This document shows, piece after piece, positions 8,447-19,195 of a stretch of 32,116 nucleotides of DNA; position 1 is the stretch's first letter, and each line of letters opens with the position of its first letter. Below the pieces are notes generated by a model. It saw only the letters and a program-made list of their open reading frames with translations. It was not told the origin of the DNA and ran no database searches. Made by a program: the position numbers and the translations under genes. The DNA is taken from assembly GCA_003427395.1 (NCBI GenBank), contig BFEA01000270.1:1218496-1250611 (forward strand). The letters are read 5' to 3'. The stretch comes from Chara braunii. Its lineage: Eukaryota; Streptophyta; Charophyceae; Charales; Characeae.

Positions 8447-11341
8447 AGGCGACGGGATCGCCCGCCCGCCGAGCCTGTAGAGATGGGCCCAGAAGCCAAC
8501 TCTCAGCGACAGAGGGACCGACACCGCTAGGCGGGGGCATGACTCGAAAAACAGGGAGAAAAACAGGGAGACCAGAGGCCAGTTCGCGCGGTGGGGGCGA
8601 GGCCAAAGGTGCGAGGCCGTGGGAGGAGAGAGGTTGAGACTGAGAGATTTTTTTGGGGGAACGCGGGGGTGAGAGAGATCACAAGCAGTGACTGACGTCA
8701 ACGTTCTGGCTGATCGGAGTGGCGAGGTCACCACCTTTGGTCCTCAGGGATCGATTTCAAGACAAGGGAGAACGTGACATTGGTCCTCAGGGATGGTAAA
8801 CACGCGGCTCTTGTGAGAAACGGACACGCGTTTTCTCACTGATGATGCTCACAATTAATGTGGAACGGGGTGAGACAGTGTCAGAGGGAAGCCACGGTGT
8901 GATTACTGGTGTTGCAATGAGGTCTTTACTCAAGATTAATCACACACGGGTTGTGGCTGAAGTTGACTGAGTCCTTTTTTCCTCTCTCAAATTTGATATG
9001 CCTAAAGACACATATTAATTTTTCCCTTTCTGGGACGGCCACTCGCCCACTGTTAGTGCTAAGGGCACTGTTAAGTGATGGTACTCGAGAGTAATATTTG
9101 ATGATTTTATAAGAATTGCGACAGAGAATGTTGGTGATTGACCAGAAATGCTGGTCTGAGTCATGATAGTTTGTTTTGCTTGGTGTATGGGGTAAAGAGA
9201 TGTTCTCTAGTCTTGCGTGCTGATGGACGATGCTTGATGGGGCGGAGTAAAATGTTTGGGCTGGCACGAACTGACCGCAGATCATAAGAGCACGTTTTAT
9301 CTCGAGGTTTTGGTCGATACAAGGTGAGAATCGTCAGCCCGGGCCTGTGACGTGATAACGAAAGGGGTGATTGAACAGCAGATAAGGGCATTGACTCAAA
9401 ACTCTTCGCCAATCCTCTCCCTTCCTCCTTTTTTTTCTTACTCAGTGTCTGTCCCAAGAGTCTACTCGTATGGATCTTGGTATCGCAGGACTAGCAATCT
9501 CTGTCACATACCCAGAAGAGTATAGCTCAAGGGGAAGCGTAACGTGATGAGTAACTGAGAACATTTCTCATCATCCTCCCCTTGGGGGTACTTTATACAA
9601 GTGGGGCGGATAGCCTTGACGACGTTTAGGCGAACTCTCTTACTCGAAGGCCAGGATACCGTACAGTCGGGGCCTGAGCACAAAAATGAGGCTCATAAAG
9701 CACTGTTATGAGTCTCGCTAACGATCACCCCTGACGAGTCCTGAAAGATCAGTTATCTGTGAGTTCCTACGACCCTCTCTTCATTCAAAGTGCTACATTG
9801 AGATCGGTGCAGCCTGATCAGTGTCCGACCTCTATGTTATTTGGCAGAGCTTCTAAATGGGGAAAACGTCAATTTTATTAAGTGCAGCGTTCTAACCTCT
9901 GTACCGAGCTCTCGTCGGTGCATCTTGAATTCGGGGACGAGTCCGGAATAAGGTGTCCGTACGATGAATAAAACTGGTTTGAATTTTGTTTAATATTTGC
10001 TCTTTCATTAGCTCACCCTTATACAACTAATCATTATTCAGTTTTCAGCCTGAATCGTGTGGCTGAGTATGGGCTTGAGCTCGGCACGATACGTTGTAAG
10101 TCTTCAACACAATCCGCAGGCTTGCACTACGTGAGGCTGGCTGTCTATGGAAAATGAGAGTAGTCCGAACAATCGACTACTATACCTATGCATTCCTCTA
10201 TCTATTGTGCAGGCTGAGATGAGATGCCATGCGAGTATGAAGCAAGTGCTCCTGGCTCTGCAGAATACTCATATCTGAACCTCAGCTTCATGCTCGAAAT
10301 CGATGGCACAAAAAGAATGGATGGGTTCTACGCTCAGACCTATTGAGTCATGAATGGACTGTCCCCTTAGTTCAGGTCTTGAGTGTAGGGTCTCGATTGG
10401 GGGAAGGGGCTGGTGAGTTGCCCTCGAGCTCCTATACCCAGCAATCCTGCGAAGGGTGCTACGTTCGTGCTATTACCGCAGAGGTTGGGGTTGGTGCTGT
10501 GTCCAGGGTCCTGAAGGTAAAATCGTCTGAGATGGGCCTGTTGAGACACATCTCTCAAATTGGTTAGTGGTTCGTGATAAGCTGAGAGGGCTGTGCAACG
10601 GGGAGTGCGCAGATCACCTCATTGTCAATCGGGACCGCTGCAAAATAGCTCAAATCTAGGCAAGAACGACGCGATCAGGTCCAGTCACTCGGAGATGTAG
10701 TCTGTATCGCCCTGGAATCTTGTCAAACCCACCAATCAATCCGTAGGGCAACGCTATAAGCCTGGCGCTCTTTCAACATTTCCTTTTAAGGCGGTGTCTG
10801 GTACCTCCCATGAACTCTTCATGTCTGTGGCAGAGTTACTTGGTCTGCCTCAACACTAGCACATAAGCACAATTCTGCCACTTCCGGTCGGTGAGCTTGG
10901 CTCGACCTTCATCTCAGTCAGAATTTCTCTACTTAACCCTTCTCCCCACAAGTCACTGGCAATCTTGAATCTTTGGAATCGTTTTTCCTCCTTGGGTTTG
11001 CAACTTGGCACTGCAAACTGCATTCCGTTTCGACTACTTTCTGAGCCCTCAGTTTCGAAAAAGAACATGAAGGAGAAGGAGGTTTTAGTGGTGAAACACC
11101 GATCGAACAGAGACAAGAAAGAGGGATAAGCGGAAGAAGCATGTTAGGACATGGAAACACACAAACTAACTCAGAGGGAACTTGCGGTATGAATCCAGGG
11201 GAGAGAAAGCACATTGAATATGTAATCTACTTCTATGGACACGATGGCAAGCTGCACAGTACTAGTTCCTCTCTAGAGACGGTGGAACAGGTCGGGGCAA
11301 AGCTTGCATGAGCTCATCAGTGCTTGAATTACCTTTTCAGG

Positions 11342-12262
11342 AATTCCACCAGTGTCTGAACCGTCAAGCACTCTTCAACAATTTGCAGTTTTCTTTGCAG
11401 TACGACATCATGTGATCAACGATTCGGTGGCTCAATATTTCAGCGTCCATTCAACGTCTAATCTACTTCTGATCAGCATTCAGACAGCACTCAAGCAAAC
11501 ATTCAATCAAAGATTAATCAGCAACTTCCAGTTCAAATCACTCAAGATTTACAGCCGAAAACGATCAGCGCAGTATTAATTTCTTACAATACGCCCTTGA
11601 CCGTTTTCTGGGGTCTGCCACAACACATGAGTACAGTCCAAACCTTTTCAGTTGTGAGGTCAGTCTTGACCAACCTCAATAAGATTGCCCTCAGGGATAC
11701 CTTCCAGTACCGGTATGTTAGTGCAACTGGCTTCAAGCAAGGTGAACTATCTATTTTTGTGGTTCATATTGAGTTCACTGAAGGAACTATTCATGACTTG
11801 AGACCCTATGTAAAGAAGGGTAAGGAAACCCATGAGCACTTTGACTCAGTCTGGATTGCAGCAACCAAGTATCTTGAAGAGAGAGAGGAGTAGTTTGATG
11901 GGAATGGCACTAAGCTGATCCGTAGTTTCGGACCAAAGCCTCCGATTCCTTTCATCCTTACTGACGTTTCTTGCTGGGGTGACCTGGTGGCATTAGCCAA
12001 GAGGTACATTTCCCCCGCAGTGATTGACTACGGGGCAGTCACCGAACTGTCAGATTTTCAGCATCTCAGACGAGGGATCTTCTCTCAACCATATCTTCCC
12101 ACACTATGGGAGGAGTTTTGTGCCATGGTTGATTTTCGTATCATGGCTCTTGGTTGGAAGTACTCGGAGCTCGCAGGCTTCAGGTGGCTCTACATACAGA
12201 GGCCACAGCCTCAGAGAGTACGGGGACATAGCACGATGCACAAGAGACATACAGCAAAATGA
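11342..12262 (+). pseudogene. Unrecognised decayed gene, ~306 codons
   Basis: One frame (frame 2) stays coherent from a splice-acceptor-like CTTTTCAG at 11340 to a TGA at 12260. It is broken by TGA 11357, TAA 11459 and TAG 11891, each explicable as C-to-T from CGA, CAA or CAG. The first about 85 codons are rich in Gln, Ser, Thr and Asn. The rest looks like a folded domain with alternating hydrophobic and charged segments (ISAVLISYNTPLTVFWG, LTNLNKIALRDTFQYRYV, FHILTDVSCWGDL-like and LPTLWEEFCAMVDFRIMALG). No zinc finger, DDE, RT or protease motif is seen. I cannot assign a family; a Gag-like protein of another element or a captured host exon are possible. Confidence 0.45.
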
Positions 12263-12709
12263 GAGATCGAGAGTGTGACCCAGAGGGATGAGTGAGGAAT
12301 CGAGACTATTGTTGGCCTTGCTCTCTTTCATGTGTACTTTCTGAGACTATTATGAGTTCTCATTCTTCCCTCATCTGACTTTGTCATTGCTTGAGTCAGT
12401 CAGTCTTGCCTCGCATTGTCATTGTTGATGATTGCTTCTCTTTGATCATTCTGTTGCAGTTCTCAATATTAGAAATTGGCAAATTGATGCATGCATGACA
12501 CATCAAAACTACGATTATTATTTGCATGATTCTTTGCTGTTCCGAATCAAAATAAAAGATTCTTAAGACCGTGGACCGGCGAAGACCGTAATTGAAGGGT
12601 CTCGCTCGAAGCCGGGACGCACACAACAGGAAGGGATTTGCTTTATTTATTTTTATTTATTGCAAACCTCAACTCCAAAATACTGCGTGACAGCCTGTTG
12701 GCTTTTCCA

Positions 12710-13894
12710 GTCGTCCGAAGAGGTCCGACTGGGAAAAAGTGCGACACCGCGTTCTATAACTATTATAAGCAAAATCAGGAGGAGGGTATGTATCTAGTCT
12801 ATGTCTCTGCAGCAGGTGAGCCGGTCAAAATGCCGCCGGAGATAGAGGGAGTAGTTGCCAAGTACTCTGATCTATTTGAAGAGCCTACAGGGGTTGTTGA
12901 GAGGGAGGTCGTCCACGCGATAGACATTATCCCAGGGTCTAGTATCCCAAAGGGCAGGATCTATCGGATTTCTCCAGGCGAGCTTCGTCGGCAACTCAAG
13001 GAACTCATAGAGAAGGGTTGGATCCAACCGAGTGTTTCTCCTTATGGATCTTCAGTCCTATTCGTACCGAAGAAGGGGGGAACACTGAGGATGTGCATTG
13101 ACTATAGGGGCCTCAATGCCATCACTATCAAGAACAAAGAGCCCCTACCGCGCATCGACAATTTGCTAGATAGAGTGCAAGAGTGTCGATACTTCAGTAA
13201 GATAGATCTGAAGTCCAGGTACCATCAGATTGCAATCCGGCCCAAGGATCAACACAAAACCGCATTTCAAACCAGGTACGGTCTGTATGAGTTTATGGTG
13301 ATGCCTTTCCGCCTTTGCAATGCTCCTGGCACCTTTCAACACACTATGAATCCGATATTTCATGACTACTTGGATAAGTTTATCATCGTGTACCTCGATG
13401 ACATACTTATTTTTAGTAGGACTGTCGAGGAGCATGTTGCACACTTGGACAAAGTCCTTAATCTCCTTCGACAACACAAGTTCACGATCAACGGTGAGAA
13501 GTGCGAGTTTGGCCGCACCCGTATCTTGTACTTGGGTCATGGGATTTCCGCGGAGGGATTGAAGCCCGATGACGTGAAGGTGGCCAGCATTCGTGACTGG
13601 CCGCGTCCTCAGTATGTGACTGAGATGAGGTCTTTCTTAGGGATGACCAGCTACTACCGAAACTTTGTTAAGAACTATAATATGGTGGCTGCCCCTTTGA
13701 CTGACCTGACTCGCCTTGACAACCCATGGGAGTGGACAGACAGGTGTGAGGCTGCTTTCAGACAGCTGAAGCATGCGTTGACACACCATGAGGTCTTGAA
13801 ACTTCTTGATCCTGACAAACTTTTCGTAGTAACTACGGACGCTAGCCAATATGGCATAGGCGTCGTACTTGCGCAGCCGGAGGGAAAAAGTTGA
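12710..13894 (+). pseudogene. pol: Gypsy pol: reverse transcriptase and start of RNase H
   Basis: An open frame (frame 2) encodes a canonical gypsy RT. In order: linker with MPPEIEGVVAKYSDLFEEPTG, KGWIQPSVSPYGSSVLFVPKKGG, MCIDYRGLNAIT, motif A FSKIDLKSRYHQI (usual G replaced by R), MPFRLCNAPGTFQ (usual MPFGLCNAPATFQ), intact catalytic YLDD at 13391-13402, FLGMTSYYRNFV thumb, and RNase H start VTTDASQYGIGVVLAQ. The open stretch extends upstream to 12638, but pol-like sequence begins near 12710. It ends at TGA 13892-13894, where the homology continues in the -1 frame. RT copies element RNA into DNA. Confidence 0.95.
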
Positions 13895-15750
13895 GGCCGA
13901 TGGAGTACATGTCCAAAAAGATGCCCTCTCAGAAGTTGGCTAAGTCCACCTATGAGAAGGAGCTCTATACGATCTACAAGGCGCTCACCCATTGGAGACA
14001 CTATCTCCTTGGGATGTTCTTCTACGTCAGGACTGATCGCCAGACCCTGAAGTGGATGAGAACCCAAACTCTGTTCCCTGACGCTCTGAAGCGTTGGATT
14101 GAAGTCATAAAGCAGTATGACTTTGAGCCCCAGTACATCAAGGGCGAGTACAATAAGGTTGCTGATGCGTTGTCACGTAGACCAGATTTCTCCGGTGCGC
14201 TGATCACTGAGTTTGGGCTTGCGGACAATGTTACTCGCTCTATGGTGGAAGCCTGCCGCGAGGATCAGTTTATGTCCGAGATCATTCGCAGACTCGAGGC
14301 GAAGGACAAAATCACTTTTGCCGAGTTTGAGTTGGTCAACGGCTTGATGTTCCTTGAGAAGGTCGGGAATAAATGTTTGTGTGTTCCCAATAGGGAGTCT
14401 TTGCGTAGTTTATTTTTAGGTGAGTGTCATGATGCCACATGACATTTTAGCTTCAAGAAGACTGCAGCCAATCTGCTGCAGCGGTTCAGGTAACCCACAA
14501 TGATGAGAGTTGCCAAGCTGTACGTGCAGACTTGTCAGGTCTGTCAAAGAGACAAGCCACGTACACAGGCCCCTCTTGGGCTCCTCAAGCCCCTTCCAAT
14601 ACCGGAAAGGCCCGGTGAGAGCCTGTCCATGGACTTCATGGACACACTCGTCACCAGCAAGAGTGGACTGAGACACATCTTTGTCATTGTGGATAGGTTT
14701 AGTGAGTATGCTAGATTAGTTGCAATGTCGGAAACAACAAAGACTGAGTACGTTATTAGGCTATTCAAAGAGAACTGGGTCAGAGATTTTGGATTACCAA
14801 AGTCTATTGTGAGTGACCGGGATGTCAGATTCACTAGCAAGATGTGAAAGGCTGCAGCTGCAGAACAAGGGATAGAGCTGCAGAAGACCTCAGGGAATCA
14901 CCCAGAGGCCAACGACCAAACAGGGCAAATGAATCACGTTGTACAACACCTGCTGCAGCATTACATCAAGCCCAACCAGGTGAACTGGGATGAGAAGCTT
15001 GCTCTCATCGCGAGCTTATACAACAACGTTGTGCACAGCGCCACAGGGGTGAGCCCTAACAGCCTGCTACCAACTTTCAAGCCTAGACTGCCCCTAGACT
15101 TTCTTTCTATTACTTGCGAACCAGCAAACTGCTACACCGGGTACACTAGAATTTGCTTATCGATATGAACAAACGATGCAGCAGGCAGTGGAACAAAAGC
15201 AGAAAGCACAGGTGATGATGATACTGAGAACAAACACCACCGCCCATCCACATTCCAGGTAGGGGACCGAGTCTGGGTCAAGTCCTCAGAACTGGGACAG
15301 GAGCACGGCATATCCCGTAAGCTCATGCCACGGTACTTTGGACCATGGGAGGTTTCAGATGTCGTTGGAGATGAATCGGATGGTCCTTCTTATGTTATTC
15401 GCATCCCTGGTCACCTATGCACATATCCGGTATTTCACGCTTCTAAGCTTGCACCGTTCAGAGAAACTGATCAGTTTCCTTCTCGTCGCTCTATGCTGCC
15501 CCCAACCATGGATGGAGAGGTCTACATCGACGACATTGTTGATCACAGGGAGATGCCAGTTCCTAGACCAACAGGCAGAGGACGTCCTCCAAAACCGAAG
15601 CTACAGTATAGAGTTCGGTTCAGACATCACACTGATCCAAAGGAGGACCGATGATTTACCAAAGAGGAGCTGATGCAGACCGCTCCTCAAGTTGTGACCC
15701 AATATGAAAAGTCTCTGCAGAAGGGAAAGCGCCAGATTATCGAAGATTGA
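13882..15750 (+). pseudogene. pol: Gypsy pol: RNase H remainder and integrase
   Basis: Frame 1 continues RNase H (STYEKELYTIYKALTHWRHYLLG, LKWMRTQTLFP, ADALSRRPDF). Integrase follows: the zinc-binding HHCC region (ECHDA, then CQVCQRDKP), and the DDE core with D in MDFMDTL, D in IVSDRDVRFTSKM and E in SGNHPEAN. A C-terminal part (QVGDRVWVKSSELG, MPRYFGPWEV, YPVFHASKLAPF) ends at TGA 15748. In-frame stops are TGA 14440, TAA 14491, TGA 14845 and TGA 15652. Two frame changes lie around 15105-15215 before the frame is regained. No clear chromodomain is seen. Integrase would insert the cDNA. Confidence 0.93.
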
Positions 15751-15775
15751 ACTTCTCACAAGACTAGCGAAGTAT

Positions 15776-15786
15776 GGAGGAGGGAA
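15776..15786 (+). other. Polypurine tract
   Basis: GGAGGAGGGAA abuts the TG of the 3' LTR, the expected position of the plus-strand primer of an LTR retrotransposon. Confidence 0.9.
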
Positions 15787-16723
15787 TGCAAGGCACAAGA
15801 CCTCAATACGCCCCTACAGGGCCCCATTTCCTGTACAGTCGGCCGCCCTAACTAAAGGCAGGCCCAACCGAGGCCTACAGGCCTATTTTTGGGGTCAACC
15901 CGCAACTGGGGAATTTCAGGCAGTTGCACAGCGCCAGTTGGTTGAAGGCACCCAGGCCCTGGCTTCCTTTTATCAAATGTATAAGTCAGGCCCTGGGCGT
16001 GATACGCAGGATGGACCCAGCACAGGCTGTGATCAGTTGGGCACGGGTAACTGTCGGAGGCCCCGGGCCTGTTTTGTTTGGATAGAGGCTCAGCCTCCCT
16101 GGGCCTACCGGAAGCTTCTGTGCCGAGGCCCAGTACCGCAACACAGCACGCAGCAGCAGGCCACTTCGATATAGGGAAGGGCCTGCTCATGCATTGGACA
16201 TTTGGGCATTGGCTGCTTTGTGCGCAAGCGCTGCTGCGCTATCACCTGCCAGGCTCACACGCTCACGGGCGAGCTGGAAGGAGCAGGCAGCCATAGCCGA
16301 GCTGCACTGCTGTATGCTGGATGGGGCGCATGGTGGTCCTTGGGTGCAAATGGCATCTGTGAGTTGGGGAACGAGGTTGTGAGTGATACGAGAGACATAC
16401 CTGGTGCTTGACACGTGCGGCATTTGCCGAAGTCTGCTCGTACTTGGGAAGCTGTTGACGTCATCAGCGACATTGTACTCTAGGCTAGATAGGATCTGCC
16501 ATTCGTAGTCTGGGTGCCGAGCGCCAGATAGGATATCAACATTGGTTCTTCGATTGATGATGATCAGACTATTCCAGCATTGTCAATTATGAGTTTTTGG
16601 TGTGCTCTTATTTGTTGAAACTCGTGATGCAATTCTGCTTTTGGTTCGAGGTCACGACTAACTGGTCTCATGTGTATGATGATGTTTGATTGCTGAAGTT
16701 CGCTATTGCTCATCTTCCTTGCA
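15787..16723 (+). repeat. 3' LTR of the gypsy element
   Basis: 937 bp from TGCAAGGCACAAG to CTTCCTTGCA, uninterrupted. It matches 786-1129 plus 2233-2831. A uniform scatter of mostly transitions separates the two copies, about 4% by eye. Confidence 0.95.
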
Positions 16724-16727
16724 CTAG
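16724..16727. repeat. CTAG target duplication right of the gypsy element
   Basis: The second CTAG, matching 782-785. The LINE frame resumes here. Confidence 0.8.
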
Positions 16728-18238
16728 CACCTACGGCCACACCAGCAAATATGTCCGAACTGTTCCGGGTAATGACCAAGGAATGGAGTCCAAGAACAGG
16801 GCGCAGAAATCAACGAAGAGGAACCGAGCCAAATGAAGCCAGACCCCCTACACCATATTGGACTGCATTGTTACGGATATGGGGAAGTCATGCCAAGGAA
16901 AGTGGGTAGACCCAAATCCAAAGAAGAGGTGCTGAGGCAACCCTTGTTTGGTAATCCGTGGGTGAGAGATGAAAGTGATCACCAACTATCCCTTAAGCCT
17001 AGAGGAAGGAGATGGTTATCATGGATCAAACATGGAGTTTGGAAAGTGAGCCATCTGTGGAACGAGGAGAAAAGGACTGGATGACAGACCAGGAACTTGC
17101 CTCCCAGCTCAAAGGATGTCACTGACGAGATGAGAACTTACAATCTACTGTCAACTGCATCCCAGAAGGCTGGAAGGAGTTGTTAAGCGAAGTCTCAACT
17201 TGGAAATCGGGTGAATGGGGAGTGAGGGTACAGGATTTAACCCCCACAAGGGCCTATCAATTCTCCCATAAACAGCAAGGGTCGGATACTCTGGCAGTGT
17301 TTACCTCCTTTCCAATTACCCCCTCCACGCAAGGCCTTCCATCTATCATGAATAAGGAGGTGGAAAGTACAGTCCTAAACCCTTCGGTACTCAGAAAAGC
17401 CAGTGTGCTGGGTTCATGGCCAAAAACAATCTTCAGAATAGATACGGCGATTCAAGACTTGGAATTTGATTCACCAGAGTGGGCTTGGACACCAGACCGA
17501 AGCAGAAGCCTCAAAACTAAACTCTCCATTCGGGAATATACAGTGAAGCTGCGATACAACTTACTCCTCAAAAAGGATCCTGAACCAACGATCAAGAACA
17601 GATGGCAGAAGCTAATAGGTCCAGACGCTAGTCAGATCCCACAAATGCCTTGGAAAAAATTCAAGTCAATTCGGCCGGTTAAAATCAGAAGCGTACAATG
17701 GTTCATCTCATACGTAGCTCTACCGGTCAACCAGTGGTTGCATATCATCAGAAGCAAGAATGACCCTAACAGTTCAGATTTATGCGCGGTATTTTCAGAA
17801 AATGAACCAGAAGATCTGCTATACTGCCTGATACGCTGTAGAGAGGCGACCGAACACTGGGCGAGGGCCTCGGATCTCTGGGATTCCCTCTTCTCGTCTC
17901 CCCTCCCTGAACATCCCATCCAACTCCTTCTATGAACTAACATCCCAGCTCAATTCCACAAGACACAGAAAACGTGGTTTGGAATGATCAGAAAGGTAAC
18001 GCTGTGGTCCATCTGGAAGGAAAGGTGCTGTAGAACCATTGAGGGACTCTCAACTACAAGGGAGAAGGTATGGGCGGAGACAAGGACTTTGATTCAGGTG
18101 GAGATCCTTTGTAAGTGGCACAAGACGAGACAGTCCATGCCAGATGACGAAGAGCAACAGAGAGGAGTCAAGGCAAAATTCACTAAGGTGTGGCTTGCAA
18201 GGGGCAAAGTGGCAGAGATAAATGACTTCCACATATGA
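16724..18238 (+). pseudogene. LINE ORF2, C-terminal region
   Basis: The continuation of the LINE split at 785. In frame 2, APTATPANMSELFRV runs on from the left piece. A frame change near 16833-16840 leads to the conserved QPLFGNPWVRDE and RGRRWLSWIKHGVWKVSHLW segment (frame 0, to 17084). Frame 2 then resumes at 17180-17935 with the end-of-ORF domain (MPWKKFKSIRPVKIRSVQWF, LPVNQWLHI), which corresponds to the zf-RVT region, although most expected Cys/His are lost. After a TGA at 17933 the frame continues to 18238 with TLWSIWKERCCRTIEG, typical of the last part of plant LINE ORF2. Confidence 0.85.
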
Positions 18239-18616
18239 TGGAAAGACTGGCACAACTCAGAAACAGGGCGGAGAAGGCAGAGATCCCAGCCACCAGAAGG
18301 ACAACATCCACCACAGGTCACATAATATTGGATAGTGAATCCCAAGACTGCAACTCCCGTAGCTTCTCTTACGTTTCTTGCTCTTTATTATTTATCTGGC
18401 AGGCTCATGTAAGTGGACCTGAGAGGAAAGGTGCAAGTAAGGCAAGCTGACAGTCAATCCTCCACGATGCGGGAGTAATCAATGCTGGTCAGGGTTCATT
18501 CGGCCAGACAGAAGGAAGCGTGAGTGTGTGTTGTGATGTAATATTTCTTTCTGACTTGCCGGTGGAATAGGAAACGGACTGATGCTCCCCAGAATGGAAA
18601 TGGCGCCAGGGTCGCG

Positions 18617-18644
<28 letters not shown>
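18239..18644 (+). other. LINE 3' UTR and A28 tail
   Basis: About 380 bases without a coding signal, then 28 adenines (18617-18644). The tail marks the LINE 3' end and fixes its orientation. It is followed by G and the putative target duplication GGAAACAAT. Confidence 0.8.
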
Positions 18645-18645
<1 letters not shown>

Positions 18646-18647
<2 letters not shown>

Positions 18648-18654
18648 AAACAAT
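18646..18654. repeat. Probable LINE target-site duplication, right copy
   Basis: GGAAACAAT, identical to 256-264, just after the LINE poly(A) tail. Confidence 0.55.
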
Positions 18655-18941
18655 ATAACCATACGCAAACATTACAAGAAATCTGAAGTCCATAAAACTC
18701 GAATCCAGTTTGGGTGGTTGTGGGAACGTACACAGTGCTACACAGACTGTATCATACACATTGTTTCCTGTTTACAGACTCGTGTGGAACCCATTCATAG
18801 ATGTGATGATACACACATACATGCAAAAATGGAAACAACCAGAAGCACAATGAAACAGTGTCCTCTCTCTCCTTTGTTTGTTCACTACAATGACTGCTAG
18901 CAGCCTTTCTGGCATTCCGGTTGTGTAGCTCTCACTGTAAG

Positions 18942-18990
<49 letters not shown>

Positions 18991-19195
18991 ATTTTTATGT
19001 CTGTCTGTCTTCACCCTGTCATTTGTCTTCCCTTCAATTTTTTTGAAGTACTTTTTGTGTGCCCAACTGAGCACCTTTAAGTAGTGCCAAACAGTCGGTC
19101 CTTCCTTGTCTGGAGCGCTTATAACACTCTTAGGGGGGCCGCTCAGTTGGGATGGTGATGACGAATGCTCGTTGGAGTGTCTCCCTGTGATTGCT
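18655..19195. other. Non-coding flank with (CA)n microsatellite
   Basis: No gene is visible. A (CA)n array lies at about 18943-18987. The remainder is unique-looking sequence. Confidence 0.6.

Larger units (their letters stand above)
6682..12709. other. Unassigned ~6 kb segment inside pol
   Basis: DNA between protease and RT that does not resemble gypsy pol. Boundaries are approximate: the left edge lies after the protease frame and the right edge before the VVRRGPTGKK peptide of pol near 12710. I found no convincing terminal repeats or target duplication. Contents: purine tract 7086-7148 and pyrimidine tract 7688-7735, an intact 135-codon frame at 8039-8446, and a stop-interrupted frame at 11342-12262. 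The rest (8447-11341) shows no gene I can support. A short TTCGGGGACGA motif near 9931-9941 resembles the sequence that often lies just before the 3' LTR of plant chromoviruses. Confidence 0.7.
786..16723 (+). mobile_element. Ty3/gypsy LTR retrotransposon, degenerate, with two insertions
   Basis: The element is complete in outline: 5' LTR, initiator-Met primer site, leader, gag, protease, RT, RNase H, integrase, polypurine tract, 3' LTR. Gypsy order is shown by RNase H and integrase lying after RT. It is interrupted twice: by a solo LTR in the 5' LTR (1130-2232), and by about 6 kb of unassigned DNA between protease and RT. By eye the LTRs differ at roughly 40 of 937 positions, mostly transitions, plus a few small indels, so about 4% divergence since insertion. 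gag and pol carry many in-frame stops and several frameshifts, so it cannot move on its own. It sits in an older LINE, between CTAG duplications. Confidence 0.93.
265..18644 (+). mobile_element. 5'-truncated LINE, split by a gypsy element
   Basis: A non-LTR retrotransposon copy lies in two pieces, 265-785 and 16724-18644. The reading frame joins across the interruption: frame 2 on both sides, with the Ala-Leu codons at the break continuing as Ala-Pro-Thr. The left piece holds the region after the RT catalytic core. The right piece holds the C-terminal region, the 3' UTR and an A28 tail at 18617-18644. The endonuclease and the catalytic half of the RT are missing, as expected for 5' truncation during target-primed reverse transcription. 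Stops and frame changes show it is dead. It is the oldest layer of the stack. Confidence 0.85.

Noticed and set aside
8141-8734. Minus-strand frame of 197 codons
   Set aside because: It opposes the charged plus-strand frame and the downstream G-rich DNA, and its Ser/Pro/Leu-rich content is the expected shadow.
9470-9490. TTGGTATCGCAGG as a second primer binding site
   Set aside because: Only the first eight bases agree with the initiator-Met site, and no LTR end (CA) precedes it.
9731-9746. Hammerhead-ribozyme-like core CTGACGAG followed by GAAA
   Set aside because: There is no stem II between the two boxes, no C before GAAA, and no matching cleavage site or flanking stems.
12638-12709. N-terminal 24 codons of the RT open frame as part of pol
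   Set aside because: This AT-rich sequence has no pol similarity and belongs to the inserted segment.
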